Source of the DNA: Nitzschia sp. pyKryTriq1
Lineage: Eukaryota; Bacillariophyta; Bacillariophyceae; Bacillariales; Bacillariaceae
Assembly: GCA_956465555.1 (NCBI GenBank)
Contig: OY101119.1
Location: 2,776,629 to 2,840,628, forward strand
Reading direction: 5' to 3'
DNA length: 64,000 bases
Each line of letters opens with the position of its first letter. The stretch's first letter is position 1. Below, one piece after another: positions 60,662-64,000 of the stretch. The notes beneath the pieces are model-generated. The model worked only from the letters and a program-made list of their open reading frames with translations, did not search any database and was not told the DNA's origin. The position numbers and the translations under genes are program-made.

Positions 60662-62467
60662 TTACCACCCTTCAAACATACCCTTACCCACATCGTCCTC
60701 TTTTTCGATGACTCCTGCCTCAACAATCGGTGGCAATTCCAGTCCTCGTTCTTTGGCAGTCTCAACGGCTTGTAGAGCACGTTGTTTCTGTTCTTGCTGG
60801 CGCTCCAACGCTCGTTCTTGGGTCCGCTGTTTCCGCTCAAATACCTCTCCAAAGTTCACTGCCAATTGACCATTGTCCTTTTCACTTTCGGGTGCCAATT
60901 GTAAAGAGATTGGACCCATACGTCCTGCCCGAAAGTCTTGTAGAATTTTGCGCGAGGCATCCTCGGGGTCTCCACGACACGTATTATCGGCCACCAGGAA
61001 TAGCATGTCTTCCCCCGTAAGATAGTCACCCGTCTCTTCTGACTTTTTCATGGGATCAAAGGCGTAACGTTCTTTGCATTTGTTGCGCCATTCCGGACAC
61101 GTCGACCCTTCCTTTTTCATCAAATGGATAGCCTTGAGCCATTCGCACAAGTACGCCGCCACCGCTTGATTATCGTAGGCGGCTTCTCCAATACAATTAC
61201 ACGCTGCCAGCAACAAGGCATCCGACTGATCCACCATTTTTGCAGGAATAATACCTGGACTATCCAACAACTCGAATTCTTTGGCCAGAGAGGTCTTGGA
61301 CTCATCCGTTCGGACCCGAATCCATTGTAGACTCCTTGTCACACCTGGCATGTTTGCCGTCTTGGCCCGTCTACGACCCAAAATCTTATTAATCAAAGCC
61401 GACTGTGTCACATAAAAATATCAAGAGCGGAAGGAAAATAACAAGAAGAGTCGAGTATTGTATGAGTCGTCAAGTGTCCATATTTTCACCGTCCTGCCCG
61501 CTGCCACTATTCCAGAATGGATGGTTCGACCAAGAACAAAACTCCTCACCTTTCCCACATTGGGGTATCCAATAATCCCGACGCGCAACGGACGAGGATT
61601 GAGACCCCGGCGATCTCGTCTTTCCTGCACGTGCGCACCAGCCTTGAAAATCGCTCTGTGCAAGGCATGAATTCCTTGCCCCTGTTTGGCATTCACAAAC
61701 AACACTTGATCTACGGGTGTGATGGCATCTCCCGCATTCCTCGTGTTCTGGATCTTCTGTTTGGAAGCCGACGACGACGATTTTTTCTTATCGTCACCGT
61801 ATTGAAATCGAACATCTCTCGCTTGCTGGGCTTGATTCGCCACTTGGCTATTGATGGGCGCCTCATCCCATCGTTCGGCCCCCAAATTTTCGTAGGCACG
61901 TCGCCAGGCCACCGCCGCTTGTTTGGGGATCATATCCAAATGGGTCAAGACCACGATCCGGGGACGTCCCGCACACCACTCTCCGACTCGGGGGTGCGCA
62001 GTGGCTTTGCAGGCCCGCGCATCCCGGACTTCGACCACCACATCGACCGCCTTTAGCGTTTCCGCCAACTGCCGTTCGGCCTTGGCAATATGACCGGGAT
62101 ACCAATTCACTTCGGGGCGACGATAACCCGTCTCGTCGAGTAATTCTTCTTGATCATGAACCGAAGAAGAGGAGGAGGAGGAAAATAATCGAGAAGATAG
62201 AATTTGCCGGCTGCTGTTTGCCGTGGAGGACAGTAGTACATCGCTCGTTCGTTGAAGAGCTGGAGCGACAAACGCACCAGTGATCCGCGACGACGAAGGA
62301 GAACGAGCCGCCACGGAAGATGATCGTGCTAGTAACTGAACCACTGCCACCAACATTATTACCAGCATGGTTCGTGGTTGACTGCCCAAAGGATAGTGAC
62401 TTCGACGCACAGATTCTAATCTTTGTGTGTTGTTGTTGTTATTGTTGCTTCCGAGGAAATTCTTCAT
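60662..62467 (-). CDS. YlqF/RbgA (MTG1)-type circularly permuted GTPase, probably plastid
   Basis: Two exons, 61550-62467 and 60662-61402, with a 147 bp intron that cuts the G1 motif: GYPNVGK then SALINK. 552 residues from 62467; a start at 62368 would place a signal segment (MLVIMLVAVVQLLARSS) first, followed by ITGAFVAPALQ, a good diatom plastid junction. The G motifs come in permuted order: WYPGHIAKAERQL entry motif, G4-like LTHLDMIP, then G5-like FVNAKQGQG, G1, and G3 LLDSPGIIP. RbgA-type GTPases mature the large ribosomal subunit, so a role in organelle ribosome assembly is expected. G4 usually reads NKxD and here reads THLD. A long charged C-terminal helix is present. Confidence 0.9.
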
Positions 62468-63263
62468 TCAGGAGTGTGATGTAAACTACCGGTACGCGTG
62501 GGCTTGTTCTTTCTGTACGAATACCAGTTCTTTTCTTTTAGCAGTTTCGAGGATTTTTCACCAACAAATATCACGGGAATGTCTTGATGTCCTCGATAGC
62601 GTTGAACAACAGATCACTTGTGTCCTGCAAAGAGAAATGCGTCTGCCGACGATGATGATAATGATGGCTCCTTTGCTTTTTCTTTGTTCTTCGCTTTTGC
62701 CCTTTTTGATGCGTTGCGCCTTGCGTTGATGGCTCTGAGGAGTGACGGACACCGTATGGACGATTCACGTCTCGTGGCTCGTTGCTTTTCGACTTTCGCG
62801 TACATCATGCGCATCACCTGCCCGGCCGGCGCGTACGTAGCAGCGTCAAGAATTCAATCCGTCTACATTACAAAAAGCAAAATAAAAAGAGACGAGATCA
62901 AAAGATAGAACTCAATAATAATGTCACGCTGGTACGATAGCTTTGACAGATGATGGGATGACGATCGACTCTGTTCCAATGAATGAGAATTTCTGACATT
63001 TTTCGATGATAGTCAAGATTCATTCATCGGAGTGATATGTGAGAACCATGCAGCATCGCGCCGGCGATAGAAGAAGACGAGAAGCATCATGTTTGAAGAA
63101 TTGGGGTTTGAGAACCCTGCTCTCGGTCCATCATCATCAGGCAGGCTTCAACTTTCGTTCGAACTCCAACTGTCATAAAATACACAGTTGGTCCAAACCA
63201 CTACAGACAGTATCAACAAATCAATAAATCCAACATCCTCATTATTGCATCGACAACAACAAG
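62468..63263. promoter_or_regulatory. Divergent region between GTPase and small membrane protein genes
   Basis: 796 bp. Short frames between 62427 and 62908 on both strands are Lys/Arg- or Phe-rich shadows without a domain. No RNA gene seen. Confidence 0.35.
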
Positions 63264-63886
63264 ATGGTTTGGGACAACTGGAATCCTTGGAAAGATCTTG
63301 GCGACGAGTGGGGAGCTTCCCACACCGTATGGGGAAAACTCAAAGTGATTCTCTTCTATTCCTTTGTTTGGCTCGCCTTCATGTAAGTCAACAAGCAGGG
63401 TCGTCTTGCCAGGCTGTCAATTCGGGAATGCTCATCTTTCTTCTCACCACTACCACATGCATAACTCCCCCCTCTCCTCAAATTACTCCTGGTCATAACA
63501 GTGGAAGCGCCTATCAAGTATTTGTGCCATTTTCTGTGGGCATGGATTGTCTACTGGGCAATTCATCTAAACAGAAGAGCGAGATCGCATTCGCTATTCG
63601 CCAGTACGCGCTCTTTTCGGCTGCTTGGCTGCTCTTTGTGGCCAAGGGCAAGACTCATTTGCCCAATATGCGAGTCTTGGTTACCGTCGTGATTCTATCC
63701 TGCGTCTTTTCCTTTTTCTGGGAGGGCAAAGATATTCTCCGCAACGATGGGGAATGTAGCTCTAATTGGATGACCCAATGGTGGTGGTGGGTTGGCTGGC
63801 CGATTCTTGCCATGATCTTGGCGTATATCGAGCGTCATACCGATGGAAGCCGGGGCAATTCCGCTGAGACTCAAGCACTCGTTTAG
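63264..63886 (+). CDS. Small multi-pass membrane protein of unknown function
   Basis: Two exons, 63264-63382 and 63502-63886 (GTAAGT donor, AACAG acceptor, 119 bp intron, split Ile codon), 167 residues. Begins MVWDNWNPWKDLGDEWG and has four hydrophobic segments: VILFYSFVWLAFI, FAIRQYALFSAAWLLFVA, MRVLVTVVILSCVFSFFW and WWWWVGWPILAMILAYI. Reading the frame before exon 2 without splicing gives a wrong N-terminus. No family is recognised; the Trp-rich ends are notable. Confidence 0.62.
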
Positions 63887-64000
63887 AAGAGAGCTCATGG
63901 TGAAGTCAGTAGATCAGCGGGTGGTGCTCTCTCCTCTCTCGCATCTCACAGCTACGGATTCATTCATATGCTTTCAATTGTGGCACTTGTAATGTGTTTG
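63887..64000. other. 3' flank at right window edge
   Basis: 114 bp after the last stop; nothing identifiable. Confidence 0.4.

Noticed and set aside
1-64000. Transposons, retroelements, viral fossils, tRNA genes or CRISPR arrays
   Set aside because: I found no reverse transcriptase, integrase, transposase or capsid-like frame, no long terminal or inverted repeats, no tRNA-like T-arm context and no regular spacer array. tRNA detection by eye is not exhaustive.

Overview
The window looks like nuclear DNA of a photosynthetic stramenopile, most likely a pennate diatom. The reasons are short GT-AG introns (77 to 193 bp), a light-harvesting protein, many N-termini made of a signal peptide followed by an ASAFAP-like Ser/Ala-Phe junction (the plastid-targeting signature of diatoms), a GH5 glucanase suited to chrysolaminarin, and dense genes with long low-complexity stretches. 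I assign about 28 genes. I recognise no tRNA, rRNA, CRISPR array, retroelement, viral fossil or DNA transposon.

Layout. 1-4.5 kb: a glycosyltransferase-like type II membrane protein that runs off the left edge through a spliced exon, and a secreted protein of unknown family. 5.0-15.1 kb: the most striking locus, two head-to-tail paralogous genes, each six exons and about 1,320 residues. Each product starts MGCG (acylation signal) and carries three successive CaMK-type kinase domains. Most kinase domains are followed by a CaMKIV-like autoinhibitory/calmodulin-binding helix. The third domain has lost the catalytic Asp in both copies. 15.3-21.7 kb: an Fe(II)/2OG dioxygenase and two convergent MFS transporters. 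23-36.9 kb: a type I membrane protein, a LHC-like protein with an acidic domain, an ankyrin protein, an AFG1-type ATPase, a degenerate J-domain protein, an ATD-type aminoacyl-tRNA deacylase, a RING-H2 ligase and a membrane-anchored thermonuclease.

37-43 kb: three tandem paralogues of an HxD...H-type putative dioxygenase, apparently plastid-targeted, with related upstream sequences. 44-64 kb: a small secreted protein, an atypical luminal kinase, a SETD3/Rubisco-LSMT-type methyltransferase, a second TauD-like dioxygenase, a bacterial-type NAD-dependent DNA ligase with a presequence, a membrane-anchored GH5 glucanase, a long-chain acyl-CoA synthetase, a tiny Cys-rich membrane protein, a YlqF/RbgA-type organellar GTPase and a small four-helix membrane protein.

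The genes do not form one pathway. Recurrent themes are local duplication (kinases, MFS, dioxygenases) and plastid-directed maintenance functions (ligase, GTPase, SET methyltransferase, LHC). Gene models were built by hand from splice signals, reading frame and family conservation; no search was run.
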